This document shows, piece by piece, positions 63,675 through 64,000 of a stretch of DNA of 64,000 bases. A model generated the notes under the pieces. That model saw only the letters and a list, made by a program, of their open reading frames with translations. It ran no database searches and was not told where the DNA came from. How positions within the stretch are numbered: position 1 is the stretch's first letter; each line of letters opens with the position of its first letter. This DNA is from an uncultured Phascolarctobacterium sp. Lineage in GTDB: Bacteria > Bacillota > Negativicutes > Acidaminococcales > Acidaminococcaceae. The position numbers were made by a program, and so were the translations under genes. The DNA is taken from positions 124,001 to 188,000 of the forward strand of contig UQWM01000001.1 in the NCBI GenBank assembly GCA_900544795.1. Reading direction: 5' to 3'.

Positions 63675-64000
63675 TTAATCTTCTTTCCCAACTTTCGGCC
63701 CCAGGCCGTACTTTTTCAAATAACGGTACAGGGTAACGCGGCTAACATCAAGCATCCCAGCCAGTTTGCTGATATTGCCGCCAGCAGATTTCCAGGCGGC
63801 GATAAAGGCCTCCTTGTCGTACTTCCACGATTTTTCGAGGGTACGGTCGCCGGGCAGTTTGATGTTTTCAGATTCGATGATGCTGCCTGGAGTATGGAAG
63901 AAGGACTGCTCGATAACGCCTTGCAGCTGTTTGATATTGCCGGGCCAGCTACAGCTGGTCAGCAAATTCAACGCATCAGCCGACAGACGTTTGGGCGGCA
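63675..64000 (-). CDS. Sigma-54-dependent transcriptional activator, C-terminal end, start outside window
   Basis: The frame is open to the end of the window. The last part of the AAA+ domain is RLSADALNLLTSCSWPGNIKQLQGVIE (sensor II, WPGN-RQL motif), followed by a linker and an FIS-type HTH, GGNISKLAGMLDVSRVTLYRYLKKYGLGPK. These are NtrC-class enhancer-binding proteins that remodel sigma-54 polymerase. The sensor domain lies upstream, beyond the window, so the signal is unknown. TTG 63971 is inside the domain and not the start. Confidence 0.9.
   Translation of the reverse strand, partial: PPKRLSADALNLLTSCSWPGNIKQLQGVIEQSFFHTPGSIIESENIKLPGDRTLEKSWKYDKEAFIAAWKSAGGNISKLAGMLDVSRVTLYRYLKKYGLGPKVGKED

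Overview
The window looks like chromosome from a diderm Firmicute of the class Negativicutes; I would guess the Phascolarctobacterium/Acidaminococcus neighbourhood, but the genus is inference. Outer-membrane genes (a FadL-type porin, two autotransporter loci, a TonB-dependent receptor) sit beside typical Firmicute and anaerobe genes (a SpoVD-like PBP with PASTA domain, FtsW, GatCAB, PcrA, the DUF1659/DUF2922/YvrJ trio, a four-subunit 2-oxoacid:ferredoxin oxidoreductase, formate-THF ligase). No rRNA, complete tRNA or CRISPR array was seen.

Layout. 0-11 kb: an XRE regulator fragment, an operon of an EFR1 ferredoxin/flavodoxin protein with two tandem FAD-linked 2-hydroxyacid dehydrogenase paralogs, a FadL porin divergent from a MarR regulator, a GNAT enzyme, an AT-rich uracil-DNA-glycosylase-like orphan, queC with a TPR gene, and alr. 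11-16.5 kb is the disturbed part: a FeoB-associated Cys-rich protein, a YczE-like membrane protein behind an attenuator, and one autotransporter gene broken into a C-terminal half (12.2-14.6 kb) and an N-terminal half (15.3-16.0 kb). Between the halves lie the 3' half of a tRNA gene, GGTACCAA repeats and a tyrosine-integrase tail. A c-di-GMP-I riboswitch with a terminator precedes the N-terminal half. 16.5-26 kb is housekeeping (gatCAB, ligA, pcrA, Nudix). 26-33 kb: an intact autotransporter behind a MalT/LuxR-type regulator, then a cold-shock gene with a long leader hairpin. 33-39 kb: a TtcA-like enzyme, DUF805, a small operon (PGRP/amidase, DUF1659, DUF2922, YvrJ) with an unusual leader, map, a DedA protein and a threonine aldolase. 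39-46 kb: a REC/HD-GYP/GGDEF protein, AlaX-type editing protein, HAD phosphatase, a frameshifted hybrid kinase with a TetR regulator. 46.9-49.6 kb: korDABC. 49.7-54.4 kb: a pentapeptide-repeat protein and a second frameshifted hybrid kinase. 54.5-61.4 kb: VanZ-like, folD, fhs, a division PBP, ftsW and trmB. The window closes with a TonB receptor and the C-terminus of a sigma-54-dependent activator.

How parts may work together. c-di-GMP made or degraded by the 39-41 kb protein could be read by the riboswitch at 16.2 kb that heads the broken autotransporter. The TonB receptor and the FeoB-associated protein share an almost identical palindrome next to the predicted transcription start, which suggests one metal-responsive repressor. 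The amidase/YvrJ operon has a palindrome inside its promoter and a terminator hairpin nested in a longer inverted repeat just before its ribosome binding site, so it is probably tightly controlled; endolysin plus small membrane protein is the most novel-looking module here. FolD and Fhs form a one-carbon pair, and KorDABC supplies acyl-CoA metabolism with reduced ferredoxin.
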